Source of the DNA: Ruminococcaceae bacterium UBA3903
Lineage (GTDB): Bacteria > Bacillota > Clostridia > Oscillospirales > Acutalibacteraceae
Length of the DNA: 64,000 nt
NCBI GenBank assembly: GCA_002391625.1
Contig: DGFJ01000007.1
Coordinates: forward strand, 1-64,000
Reading direction: 5' to 3'
The notes beneath the pieces are model-generated. The model did not search any database, was not told the DNA's origin, and was given only the letters and a program-made list of their open reading frames with translations. Made by a program: the position numbers and the translations under genes. Below are positions 52,929-60,652 of the stretch, piece after piece (within the stretch, counting starts at the first letter, position 1; the number at the start of each line of letters is the position of its first letter).

Positions 52929-53171
52929 ATGTATAGCACAACTATTTCTATTCCTAATATTGACGCTGCAAAAAATTTTGTAGACGTTATGGGAAAATAC
53001 AACGGTTTTTTTATGCAGATTAAAAGTGAGAATCTTACTATTGACCCTCACTCAATCATGGGTGTGTTAAGCCTAGACTTAACAAAAAAACTAACTTTGG
53101 AAACAGACGAAAATTATCCACAGGAATTTATTAGTGACATCTCTTTGTTTGTTGTCGAACCAGAAGACTAA
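52929..53171 (+). CDS. HPr-like protein lacking the phosphorylatable histidine
   Basis: An 80-residue protein with the HPr fold pattern. NLTIDPHSIMGVLSLDLTKKLTLE aligns with the HPr segment around Ser46 (KSIMGVMSL), so the regulatory serine is present. The region of His15 (HARPA in HPr) reads NIDAAKNF, with no histidine, so it cannot accept phosphate from Enzyme I. This resembles Crh in lacking His15. A regulatory role is possible but unproven. Strong TTGGAGGAA ribosome site. Monocistronic. Confidence 0.75.
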   Translation: MYSTTISIPNIDAAKNFVDVMGKYNGFFMQIKSENLTIDPHSIMGVLSLDLTKKLTLETDENYPQEFISDISLFVVEPED

Positions 53172-53274
53172 GCTTGAATTAAGTATAAATTCAACCTAGA
53201 TAAAAGTCAATGATTAATGTGTTATCCCTTGTAATTGCTATATCAACAGTTATATCCGTAACATAATTCATTAC

Positions 53275-53310
53275 AAAAGCCAACGTACATAAATTGTATG
53301 TTGGCTTTTT
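53275..53310. terminator. Bidirectional terminator between HPr-like gene and the his operon end
   Basis: AAAAGCCAACGTACA pairs with TGTATGTTGGCTTTT (one G-U/mismatch), 5-nt loop, T5 on the plus side and a shorter T run on the minus side. About 100 bases of plain AT-rich DNA lie between it and the HPr-like stop. Confidence 0.85.
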
Positions 53311-53334
53311 GTTTATATATTATGTATTATTATA

Positions 53335-53913
53335 CTAATCTATTTTTTTGCCATTCATCTTTACTATTTTACCTGGATTACCAACAACTGTACAGTTATC
53401 TGGTATATCCTTTGTGACAACAGCACCAGCACCTATTTTACAGTTGTTTCCTACATGAATACCACCGATAACCTTAGCACCAGCAAAAATGTCAACATTA
53501 TCACCGATGGTAGGTATATCTATTCCATTAATCTTTTTACCTCTGCCAATAGTAACCTGCTGATAAACAGAACAATTTTCACCTATCCTGTTTGCAAACA
53601 CAATGGTACTGTACCCATGATAGATTATAAATCCCCCACCAATTTCGCTGTCAATTTCTATTTGCTTCATAGGTTTATAGAAAATTTTTAGAATTTTTGA
53701 GTATGAACGATTGTAGTGAGAAACACGATTATAAAAAAGATTTCTAAAAGCTGCATTACGACGTAACAATTTACGCAGCATATAATTATAGGTTTTATCG
53801 GTTGTACCGTAATTACGAATGATATCCTGTGTAACAGTAGCTTTATTTGACATCTTATTATAAATAATTACTGCTGGGGTTGAACGAATAAAATGAATTG
53901 CTCGTAAAATCAA
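53335..53913 (-). CDS. Hexapeptide-repeat acyltransferase (serine O-acetyltransferase-like)
   Basis: A 192-residue left-handed beta-helix acyltransferase. The C-terminal half has hexapeptide turns: IGGGFIIYHGYSTIVF, IGENCSVYQQVTIGRG, IGDNVDIFAGAKVIGG, and the end IGAGAVVTKDIPDNCTVVGNPGKI. The HG pair and order resemble CysE/WcaB-type transferases; the helical N-terminus is shorter than in CysE, so a surface-polysaccharide or other acceptor is as likely as serine. The start is TTG 53913 behind AGGAGA. It follows hisE by 37 bases and may be cotranscribed with the his operon. Confidence 0.85.
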   Translation of the reverse strand: MILRAIHFIRSTPAVIIYNKMSNKATVTQDIIRNYGTTDKTYNYMLRKLLRRNAAFRNLFYNRVSHYNRSYSKILKIFYKPMKQIEIDSEIGGGFIIYHGYSTIVFANRIGENCSVYQQVTIGRGKKINGIDIPTIGDNVDIFAGAKVIGGIHVGNNCKIGAGAVVTKDIPDNCTVVGNPGKIVKMNGKKID

Positions 53914-53950
53914 AATCGTTTTCTCCTAATATATAATAAACTTCACAAAA

Positions 53951-54280
53951 TCAACTATTTTTATCTACCTGATGAAATGTTTTTAGATTGCCGGTTTTGT
54001 TGCTTCGTTTATCAAGCTCTGCCAATACATCCTCTAGCTGTATACCTTGATTAACCATCATAACCATTATGTGATACATTAAATCAGATATTTCTAAAAC
54101 AGTTTCCTTATTATCATTGTTCTTAGCAGCAATTATTGTTTCACTGCACTCCTCACCGCACTTTTTAAGAATTTTATCCAAGCCCTTATCAAATAAATAG
54201 CATGTATAAGAACCCTCAGCTGGATTGTTTTTTCTTTCCAAGACAGTGTTGTATAATTCTTGTAATACATCGTTGCTCAT
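53951..54280 (-). CDS. hisE: Phosphoribosyl-ATP diphosphatase
   Basis: A 109-residue MazG-fold enzyme that removes pyrophosphate from phosphoribosyl-ATP, step 2 of histidine synthesis. SYTCYLFDKGLDKILKKCGEECSETIIAAKN carries the EExxE-like metal site, and EISDLMYHIMVMMVNQGI the second helix. A separate protein, not fused to hisI. AAGGAG precedes the ATG. Confidence 0.95.
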   Translation of the reverse strand: MSNDVLQELYNTVLERKNNPAEGSYTCYLFDKGLDKILKKCGEECSETIIAAKNNDNKETVLEISDLMYHIMVMMVNQGIQLEDVLAELDKRSNKTGNLKTFHQVDKNS

Positions 54281-54305
54281 ATTATGTACTCCTTAATAAT
54301 ATATA

Positions 54306-54620
54306 TTATTTTAATTTTGTAAAAAAGCAGGTATGGTTACCTGTATGGCAAGCAGCACCTGTTTGTTCTACTATAATTAAAAGGGTATCATCATCACAGT
54401 CACCAAATATTTCAACAACCTTTTGTAAATGACCAGATGTAGCACCCTTGTTCCAAAGCTCCTGACGTGAACGGCTAAAAAACCAAGTATAGCCTGTTTC
54501 AAAGGTTTTCTCCATAGATTGTCTGTTCATATATGCAAGCATAAGAACCTCACCTGTGGATTTTTCTTGAATAACCGCAGGTATCAGCTCACTTTTTTTA
54601 AAAAACTTTTCGTAATCCAT
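54306..54620 (-). CDS. hisI: Phosphoribosyl-AMP cyclohydrolase
   Basis: A 104-residue zinc enzyme, step 3 of histidine synthesis. VLMLAYMNRQSMEKTFETGYTWFFSRSRQELWNKGATSG and the C-terminal DCDDDTLLIIVEQTGAACHTGNHTCF supply the Asp triad and zinc cysteines. The start immediately follows the hisA stop, so they are coupled. Confidence 0.96.
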   Translation of the reverse strand: MDYEKFFKKSELIPAVIQEKSTGEVLMLAYMNRQSMEKTFETGYTWFFSRSRQELWNKGATSGHLQKVVEIFGDCDDDTLLIIVEQTGAACHTGNHTCFFTKLK

Positions 54621-55370
54621 TTACACTTCTTCTCCGTTAATAAACTTTTTCTCTGAACGATAACCTAGCTCAACAGCAGCCGCTAAATCTAGGTCACCTG
54701 TGTATATTGCTCTGCCTGTGATAGCACCATAAACGTTCAGTGCTGAAATATTCATAATATCCTTTAGGCTGGCAACACCACCGCTGGCGATTATGTTACA
54801 AGAAACGCTGTTCATCAAATCATCTAATTGACCTAGATTTGGTCCTGACAGCATACCGTCCTTAGAAATGTCTGTAAAAATGATATACTGTACACCGATG
54901 TCCTCCATACGCTTAGCCAGTTCAATATAGTCAACATGAGATTGGTCTAACCAACCTTCTGCACATACTAAACCGTCCTTAGCATCTATGCCAACGGCTA
55001 TTCTGCTGCCATATGTTTTAACAGCGGCCTTTACAAAGGCTTGATCCTTTATAGCTGCAGAGCCTAGGATAACACGGCTAATCCCGTTACCTAAATAAGC
55101 ATCTACTGCTTTCATATCCCGTATGCCGCCACCAACCTCTACAGACAAGCCACTGCTGTTAGCAACCTCTAAAATTAGTTCTCTGTTTTGTGGTATACCA
55201 TCCTTGGCACCGTCTAGGTCTACCATATGCATCCATCTGACACCAGCCTTTTTAAAGGCCTCGGCTGTCTTGTGTGGGTCATCAGCAACCTTTTCGACTG
55301 TGTTGTAATCACCCTTTTTTAGGCGAACACAGTTCCCGTCTTTTATATCTATAGCTGGTAATACGATCAT
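54621..55370 (-). CDS. hisA: ProFAR isomerase HisA
   Basis: A 249-residue beta/alpha barrel that opens the ribose of ProFAR (step 4). VLPAIDIKDGNCVRLKKGDY holds the catalytic Asp of strand 1; VEVGGGIRDM, VILGSAAIKD, FTDISKDGML (second Asp) and IIASGGVASLKD are phosphate-binding. The usual neighbour hisF is absent, so the barrel partner must lie elsewhere. AAGGAAGG precedes the ATG. Confidence 0.96.
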   Translation of the reverse strand: MIVLPAIDIKDGNCVRLKKGDYNTVEKVADDPHKTAEAFKKAGVRWMHMVDLDGAKDGIPQNRELILEVANSSGLSVEVGGGIRDMKAVDAYLGNGISRVILGSAAIKDQAFVKAAVKTYGSRIAVGIDAKDGLVCAEGWLDQSHVDYIELAKRMEDIGVQYIIFTDISKDGMLSGPNLGQLDDLMNSVSCNIIASGGVASLKDIMNISALNVYGAITGRAIYTGDLDLAAAVELGYRSEKKFINGEEV

Positions 55371-55402
55371 AATATTACGCCTTCCTTTTGAAAAGATTAA
55401 AG

Positions 55403-55984
55403 CTATTCAAGTATGCCCTTTGTAGATAAGGGCTTGTTACTGTCAACCCTTTTTACAGCACTGTTAAGTGCGTGTGCAGCTGCTTTAAAAATAGCCTCTA
55501 TTATATGGTGACTGTTGCTACCATATTCTGAATTTATATGAAGTGTCATGCCCGAATTAAAGGCAAAGGCACGGAAAAACTCCTCTGTCATACAGCAGTC
55601 ATATCCCCCAACAACCTGTTGTGGATACTCTGCCTTAAAAACTAGGAATGGTCTGCCACTAATGTCCACAGAGGCAAACGCCAATGCCTCATCCATAGGT
55701 ATATGAAATGAGCCATATCTAGCAATACCAGATTTATCACCAAGTGCTTCGCTAAAAGCCTTTCCTAGGACAATACCAGTGTCCTCTATTGTGTGGTGAC
55801 AATCTACGTTAAGGTCACCCTTAACAGCAACAGTTAAGCCAAAACCGCCGTGTACAGCAAAGGCTGTTAGCATATGGTCAAAAAAGCCTACACCTGTATC
55901 TATGGAAACGTTACCGCCATAAATGTTTAGTGCTACAAAAATATCGGTTTCTTTTGTTTTTCTTTTAATTTCTATATTTCCCAC
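55403..55984 (-). CDS. hisB: Imidazoleglycerol-phosphate dehydratase
   Basis: A 193-residue manganese enzyme. GFFDHMLTAFAVHGGF, DCHHTIEDTGIVLGKA, MDEALAFASVDISGRPFL, EFFRAFAFNSGMTLHI and SHHIIEAIFKAAAHAL give the repeated His/Glu ligands. Monofunctional, without the phosphatase domain of enteric HisB. GTG start at 55984 behind AAGGTG. Confidence 0.96.
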   Translation of the reverse strand: MGNIEIKRKTKETDIFVALNIYGGNVSIDTGVGFFDHMLTAFAVHGGFGLTVAVKGDLNVDCHHTIEDTGIVLGKAFSEALGDKSGIARYGSFHIPMDEALAFASVDISGRPFLVFKAEYPQQVVGGYDCCMTEEFFRAFAFNSGMTLHINSEYGSNSHHIIEAIFKAAAHALNSAVKRVDSNKPLSTKGILE

Positions 55985-55996
55985 GGATACACCTTC

Positions 55997-57046
55997 CTAT
56001 TTAAAATATTCCTTTAACAGTTGAATTAATTCACTATTTTCCTGTTGTGTACCTGTGGAAATTCGCAGGTATTCACCCATAAAGCGGATGGCAACACCAT
56101 GTGACAAAAGGTATTTAAAAACATCCTCAGACACGTTTGATTTAATGTAAATAAAATTGCAACAGCCGTTGACCATTGACAATTTATCAGGGTATTGGCA
56201 TGCCAGTGCTTTAAGGTCATTATACAAGCTTTTTCTCAAAGTTACAATTGTTTTCCTAACATTTTTTAAATATTTAGTATCAGAATAAATTAATGTACCA
56301 ATCTCTTGTGTCATAGTGTTTACATTATATGGAGATTTAACAGCACGAAACGCCTTTGTATTAACCCTGTTAGATACGGCAAAGCCAAGTCTGATAGCCG
56401 CTGCACCCACAGCCTTTGAAGCTGTACGCAGGATAATAAGGTTATCAAAATCGTTAACTCTATCCAGCAGTGATTCCTCCCAAAAATCCATATATGCTTC
56501 ATCAAGTATTACCAGAGAATCAACAGATGAAATAAGCCTAATTATATCTTCACGTTGTACACCTAACGAGGTGGGATTGCACGGGTTAGAAAAGATAACA
56601 GCTCTGGCCTTCTTTGCGTTAACAGCGTCTATAACGCTGTCAATATTAACGGTATAATCATCATTTTTCTTTACGGCACAGCAGTTAACCTCTGACAACG
56701 CCCCATAAAAGCTATACATTGAAAAATCTGGTTCAATAGTCAGCAGTGTTTCGCCCTTCATCATGAAAGCCTGCATAATAATAGAAATTAGTTCATCAGA
56801 ACCGTTGCCTGCGGTTACGTTGTCAGCGTCAATACCGTAGTAATCCGCAAAGGCATCACATACGCCTGCTGCCATAGGGTCTGGATAACGGTTAAAATCT
56901 ACACTAGCTATTTTCTCTTTGATTTTACGCATCATGTCATCAGGTAGATTAAAACAAGATTCATTAGCATCTAATCTAATTTTAAAATTGCCACTGACAG
57001 GCTCATATGGTACAAGATTTCTTATCTTATCATTTAGGTTATACAT
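55997..57046 (-). CDS. hisC: Histidinol-phosphate aminotransferase
   Basis: A 349-residue fold-type I PLP enzyme. LDANESCFNLP and RYPDPMAAGVCDAFADYYG, GNGSDELISIIMQAF, SNPCNPTSLG, ILDEAYMDFWEES and ILRTASKAVGAAAIRLGFAV (PLP lysine in SKA) are typical. The start ATG 57046 has AAGGATGA eight bases upstream; ATG 57058 abuts the site. The next gene, hisD, ends 26 bases upstream. Confidence 0.94.
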   Translation of the reverse strand: MYNLNDKIRNLVPYEPVSGNFKIRLDANESCFNLPDDMMRKIKEKIASVDFNRYPDPMAAGVCDAFADYYGIDADNVTAGNGSDELISIIMQAFMMKGETLLTIEPDFSMYSFYGALSEVNCCAVKKNDDYTVNIDSVIDAVNAKKARAVIFSNPCNPTSLGVQREDIIRLISSVDSLVILDEAYMDFWEESLLDRVNDFDNLIILRTASKAVGAAAIRLGFAVSNRVNTKAFRAVKSPYNVNTMTQEIGTLIYSDTKYLKNVRKTIVTLRKSLYNDLKALACQYPDKLSMVNGCCNFIYIKSNVSEDVFKYLLSHGVAIRFMGEYLRISTGTQQENSELIQLLKEYFK

Positions 57047-57072
57047 AAAAGCTATCATCCTTTTGTGTGATT

Positions 57073-58365
57073 TTATTCATCCTTTGCTCTTACAATTATG
57101 GAATTGGCATGAGCTGTTAACCCCTCAGCGTTGGCCAAGGCAATAATGTCACTGCTGTCTGCTTGTAAGGCTGATTTAGTATAGTATATAAAGCTTGATT
57201 TTTTTATAAAACAATCAACTGATAATGGTGAGAAAAATTTAGCTGTACCGCTGGTAGGCAACACATGGTTAGGTCCTGCGTAGTAATCACCCAATGGCTC
57301 TGGAGAGTAATTTCCAAGGAATACTGACCCTGCATTATCAAGCTTTCCAATATACTCCATAGGATTGGCAACACAAACCTCTAAATGCTCAGGAGCTAAA
57401 ATATTAGCGTACTCTACAGCATCATCAATATTTTTACAAACAATAATAACACCATAATCATCTAAGGCCTTTTCAATAATTTCCTTACGTGATAAGTCAG
57501 CCATTTGCTTTTCCAACTCAATCTTAACCAGATTTGCCAGTTCCTCGCTGTCTGTTAATAAGATTGAAGATGCCAGCTTGTCATGCTCTGCCTGTGACAT
57601 AAGGTCAGCTGCCAAATAATCAGCCTTGGCTGTTTTATCTGCGATAATAAGAATTTCGCTGGGACCTGCTATCATATCAATATCGACTACACCGTACAGA
57701 AGCTTTTTAGCGGTTGCAACAAATATATTTCCAGGTCCCACTATTTTATCCACCTTAGGTACGGTTTCAGTGCCATAGGCTAAAGCAGCTACTGCCTGAG
57801 CACCACCCATTAAAAATACTCTGTCAACACCAGCTATATAAGCCGCTGCCAAAATATCTGGATTAGGCTTACCATCCTTGCCCGGTGGTGTAACCATAAT
57901 AATTTCTTTAACACCAGCAATTTTTGCAGGAATGGCATTCATTAGCACTGACGATGGATATGCAGCTGTACCCCCTGGAACATATATGCCCACACGTGTA
58001 AGTCCACGCACACGCTGACCAAGAATAACGCCATTTTCCTTGGTAGTAAGCCAGCTTTGTTGTAGCTGTCTTTGGTGAAAATCTGCGATATTTTTAGCAG
58101 CGTTTTCAAGTGCTACTAAAAATTTTTTATCACAGGTTTTAGCAAGCTGTGATATTTCTTCCTTTGAAATTTCTGTTTTTTCTACCTGTGTACCGTCAAA
58201 CCTTAATGTATATTCAGTTACTGCTTTATCACCATTTTGTCTAACATTTTCAATAATATCAGAAACAATAGCAGTAACGTCTTTATTTGTACTTTCGTTT
58301 CTGGCTTTTAGGTCTGCCATGAAATTATATTCTGCTGTGCCGTCCGCCTTTACAGTTTTTATCAT
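57073..58365 (-). CDS. hisD: Histidinol dehydrogenase
   Basis: A 430-residue zinc enzyme doing the last two oxidations to histidine. GVYVPGGTAAYPSSVLMNAIPAK, GGAQAVAALAYGTE, DKIVGPGNIFVATAKKLLYG, DMIAGPSEILII, AEHDKLASSILLT and the PSTG-like LPTSGTAKF are conserved; Gln/His/Asp/His zinc ligands fit. Start 58365 behind AAAGGA; the TTG extension to 58383 overlaps that site. Confidence 0.96.
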   Translation of the reverse strand: MIKTVKADGTAEYNFMADLKARNESTNKDVTAIVSDIIENVRQNGDKAVTEYTLRFDGTQVEKTEISKEEISQLAKTCDKKFLVALENAAKNIADFHQRQLQQSWLTTKENGVILGQRVRGLTRVGIYVPGGTAAYPSSVLMNAIPAKIAGVKEIIMVTPPGKDGKPNPDILAAAYIAGVDRVFLMGGAQAVAALAYGTETVPKVDKIVGPGNIFVATAKKLLYGVVDIDMIAGPSEILIIADKTAKADYLAADLMSQAEHDKLASSILLTDSEELANLVKIELEKQMADLSRKEIIEKALDDYGVIIVCKNIDDAVEYANILAPEHLEVCVANPMEYIGKLDNAGSVFLGNYSPEPLGDYYAGPNHVLPTSGTAKFFSPLSVDCFIKKSSFIYYTKSALQADSSDIIALANAEGLTAHANSIIVRAKDE

Positions 58366-58394
58366 ATTATCATATCCTTTCAAATGGAGTGATG

Positions 58395-59030
58395 TTATCT
58401 TTCCTTTATAGCTTGATACATTTTATCCACTATTTCCTCTATTTCCCTTTTGCGAAGCTTTAAAGATGCATTGTTTGCTATTAATCGGGCTGATATAGGA
58501 ACTATGTCTTCAAAAACCTCTAAGCCATTTTCCTTTAATGTCGATCCTGTTTCTACAATATCAACTATTGCATCAGACAAGCCCAGCAAGGGTGCCAGCT
58601 CAACGCTGCCTTCGATCTTTATACAATGAATGTCCATGCCCTTTTTCTCAAAAAATGTTCTGGCAACATTTGGGTATTTTGTAGCGATGGTCTTTACATT
58701 GTATCCACCAAAAAAATCAGCACCCTTTTTTCCAGCTAATGCGAATTTGCATCTGCCAAAGCCTAGGTCTAACAGTTCAAAAAAGCCAGTGCCGTTTTCT
58801 AAGATAGTATCCTTACCCACTACTCCCAAATCACATACACCATGCTCAACGTATGTAATAACATCAGCAGCCTTTGCTAAAACTACTTCTATTTCTCCAT
58901 TATCTATAGGCAATATTAGCCTTCTGCCTTTATTTCTAACAGCGTCACAATTATACCCTAGCTCTTCAAATAATGCCACTGTGTCCTTTTCCAGTCGACC
59001 CTTTGTTAATGCTATTCTAAGTGGTTTCAT
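58395..59030 (-). CDS. hisG: ATP phosphoribosyltransferase catalytic subunit, short form
   Basis: A 211-residue HisG(S) that starts histidine synthesis from ATP and PRPP. It lacks the C-terminal histidine-binding domain, so it needs HisZ, encoded next. LRIALTKGRLEKDTVALFEE, GVCDLGVVGKDTILENG, KFALAGKKG and AIVDIVETGSTLKENGLEV (PRPP loop) are visible. GAGGT precedes the ATG. Confidence 0.97.
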   Translation of the reverse strand: MKPLRIALTKGRLEKDTVALFEELGYNCDAVRNKGRRLILPIDNGEIEVVLAKAADVITYVEHGVCDLGVVGKDTILENGTGFFELLDLGFGRCKFALAGKKGADFFGGYNVKTIATKYPNVARTFFEKKGMDIHCIKIEGSVELAPLLGLSDAIVDIVETGSTLKENGLEVFEDIVPISARLIANNASLKLRKREIEEIVDKMYQAIKER

Positions 59031-59056
59031 AATATTACTACCTCATTTCAAGTTGC

Positions 59057-60256
59057 TTATTTATCTACATCTAATATATTAGTTGTTTCGCTTACAATAT
59101 AAACCCTTGGTATGTTTTTCTTTTTAGCATATACCACAGCATCTATCTGTGTTTCAAAGGTACTAACCTCGCAGCGACTGCCACTCATGGATAGCTGGCG
59201 TGCCTGATTAATAGCGTCCATTTCAAAGCCGTCCTCACCATGAACTAATATATCTATTGACATATCATTTTTTACAACAGATTTTTTCAGCAGCATATTT
59301 GCCAGCTCATGAACATTAATACCAAAACCAGCAGCTGGCATAGGGTTTTGAAACTCTGACAACAGCTCATCGTATCTACCACCAACCAGTACAGCATCAC
59401 CGCTGCCCTCAACATATCCACTAAATATAATACCACTGTAATAGTCATTACGCTGAACAAGTCCCAAATCAACAATAAGCTTATCACCCATAAATATTTG
59501 TGATAACGCCTCATACATTTCCTTTAAATAGTACAAAGCCGCTTCTGCTTCTGTTCCCTTAAACAATGGGTACGCTTTTTCAAATACTTCCTCACCACCG
59601 AATAAACGTGGCAGCTTACGCAGGGCAGTTACAGTATCGGTTTGCTCTAGCTCATCTAATATGCTATTAAGTGCAGAATAGTTTTTAGATTCTATTGATA
59701 AACGAACCTCTTCACGCTGATAATCACTAATAGGCAGCTTATTAACCAACGCTCTAAAGAAAATTGCGTGTCCCAGCTCAATTCTAAAATCTGGTACAAC
59801 CTTCTGCATTGCTTCTATAGCAGCGGTTATCAGCTCTAGGTCTGCTCGCTTACCGCTTACGCCCAAAAGCTCCATACCAGCCTGTCTAACCTCATTACTT
59901 CTGCCGGCAAGGCTTCTATTATTTCTATATAATATCTGATTGTATGACAGTCTAAGTGGCAGTGGCTCTGACTGCAATCTAGTAGCTACCATTCTTGCAA
60001 TTGGCAACGTGGAGTCAGGACGCAGAACCATTAGCCTCCCCTTTTTGTCTGTAAGGATAAACATATCCTCTTGGCTAATGCCAGAATGCTTTAGAGCAAA
60101 TGTATCAAAAAATTCCATACTAGGGGTGAACACTTGATTATATCCCTTTGAAGCAAATACATCATCCATAATTTTACTAACCTTGTTCACAGCAGTACAT
60201 TCTTCAAATAAAAAATCCTTTGTGCCTTCTGGGGTTATTTTGTAATATTTTCTCAT
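59057..60256 (-). CDS. hisZ: ATP phosphoribosyltransferase regulatory subunit HisZ
   Basis: A 399-residue HisRS-like protein. PEGTKDFLFEE (motif 1 region), LRPDSTLPIARMVATR (motif 2-like) and LSYNQILYRN; the C-terminal catalytic glycine motif region reads AVLVGGRYDELLSEF. It lacks aminoacylation features; with short HisG it forms the active hetero-octamer and mediates histidine feedback. It is the first gene of the operon, 52 bases after the -10, with GAGGT ahead of the ATG. Confidence 0.93.
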   Translation of the reverse strand: MRKYYKITPEGTKDFLFEECTAVNKVSKIMDDVFASKGYNQVFTPSMEFFDTFALKHSGISQEDMFILTDKKGRLMVLRPDSTLPIARMVATRLQSEPLPLRLSYNQILYRNNRSLAGRSNEVRQAGMELLGVSGKRADLELITAAIEAMQKVVPDFRIELGHAIFFRALVNKLPISDYQREEVRLSIESKNYSALNSILDELEQTDTVTALRKLPRLFGGEEVFEKAYPLFKGTEAEAALYYLKEMYEALSQIFMGDKLIVDLGLVQRNDYYSGIIFSGYVEGSGDAVLVGGRYDELLSEFQNPMPAAGFGINVHELANMLLKKSVVKNDMSIDILVHGEDGFEMDAINQARQLSMSGSRCEVSTFETQIDAVVYAKKKNIPRVYIVSETTNILDVDK

Positions 60257-60294
60257 AGCTCTACCTCATTCTCTAAAATAAACTGGCATAACGC

Positions 60295-60324
60295 TTTAGC
60301 GTGCTAATATAATAACACGCTAAA
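60295..60324. promoter_or_regulatory. Palindromic operator over the his promoter -10
   Basis: A perfect inverted repeat TTTAGCGTG-12 nt-CACGCTAAA spans the -10 hexamer and part of the spacer of the hisZ promoter. Position is ideal for a repressor. The histidine regulator in some Clostridia is a TrpR-like HisR; identity here is inference. The same repeat could form a leader hairpin only in part because half lies upstream of +1. Confidence 0.65.
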
Positions 60325-60337
60325 TTAAGTTTGTCAA
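60309..60337 (-). promoter_or_regulatory. Promoter of the his operon
   Basis: A consensus TTGACA (60332-60337), 17-base spacer, TATTAT (60309-60314) on the minus strand. Transcription would start about 45 bases before hisZ. The leader is too short for a T-box or a leader peptide. Confidence 0.85.
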
Positions 60338-60355
60338 TACTGAATATGTCCCTAA

Positions 60356-60391
60356 ACAAAAATGCAGGGAGCGGTTGCCCACACCCTGCAT
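60356..60391 (-). terminator. Terminator of the ACP/FkbH/DHHW unit
   Basis: ATGCAGGG pairs with CCCTGCAT (60384-60391 and 60362-60369), 14-nt loop, then TTTTTGTTT on the minus strand. It separates this unit from the his operon. Confidence 0.85.
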
Positions 60392-60402
60392 CTAATTTAA
60401 AA

Positions 60403-60645
60403 TTATCTGATTCTGGACGCAATGATGTCAACCATTTCACCTACGTTTTTCATTGATGAAATCTCACCCATTTTAAACTTAATCTTGAAAGCCCTTTCTA
60501 CCGCACCTATTAAGGTGATATGCTCTAGGCTGTCCCAATCATCTATATCGTCAGCCGTTGTGTTAGGTGTTATTCTGATAGAATCATCATCAAATACATC
60601 ACAAAATACACTGTTTAGTTTACCGTAAATTTGTTTTTTATCCAT
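60403..60645 (-). CDS. Acyl carrier protein
   Basis: An 80-residue ACP. DDIDDWDSLEHITLIGAVERAF holds the DSL motif, whose serine takes the 4'-phosphopantetheine arm. Helices flank it as usual. It is not in a fatty-acid cluster but directly follows an FkbH-type gene by 7 bases, as in glyceryl-ACP systems. So it is probably the dedicated carrier for that protein's acyl group. No thioesterase or ketosynthase is near. Confidence 0.92.
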   Translation of the reverse strand: MDKKQIYGKLNSVFCDVFDDDSIRITPNTTADDIDDWDSLEHITLIGAVERAFKIKFKMGEISSMKNVGEMVDIIASRIR

Positions 60646-60652
60646 AATTATT

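Noticed and set aside
52761..53051. An N-terminal extension of MtaB by ~97 residues
   Set aside because: The extension has no family similarity, crosses the mtaB and HPr-like promoters and lacks a ribosome site; MKFYIITLGCKVNQ is the standard start.
60257..60308. A histidine T-box or leader peptide before hisZ
   Set aside because: The consensus promoter places the transcript start ~45 nt from hisZ; there is no T-box core or run of His codons.
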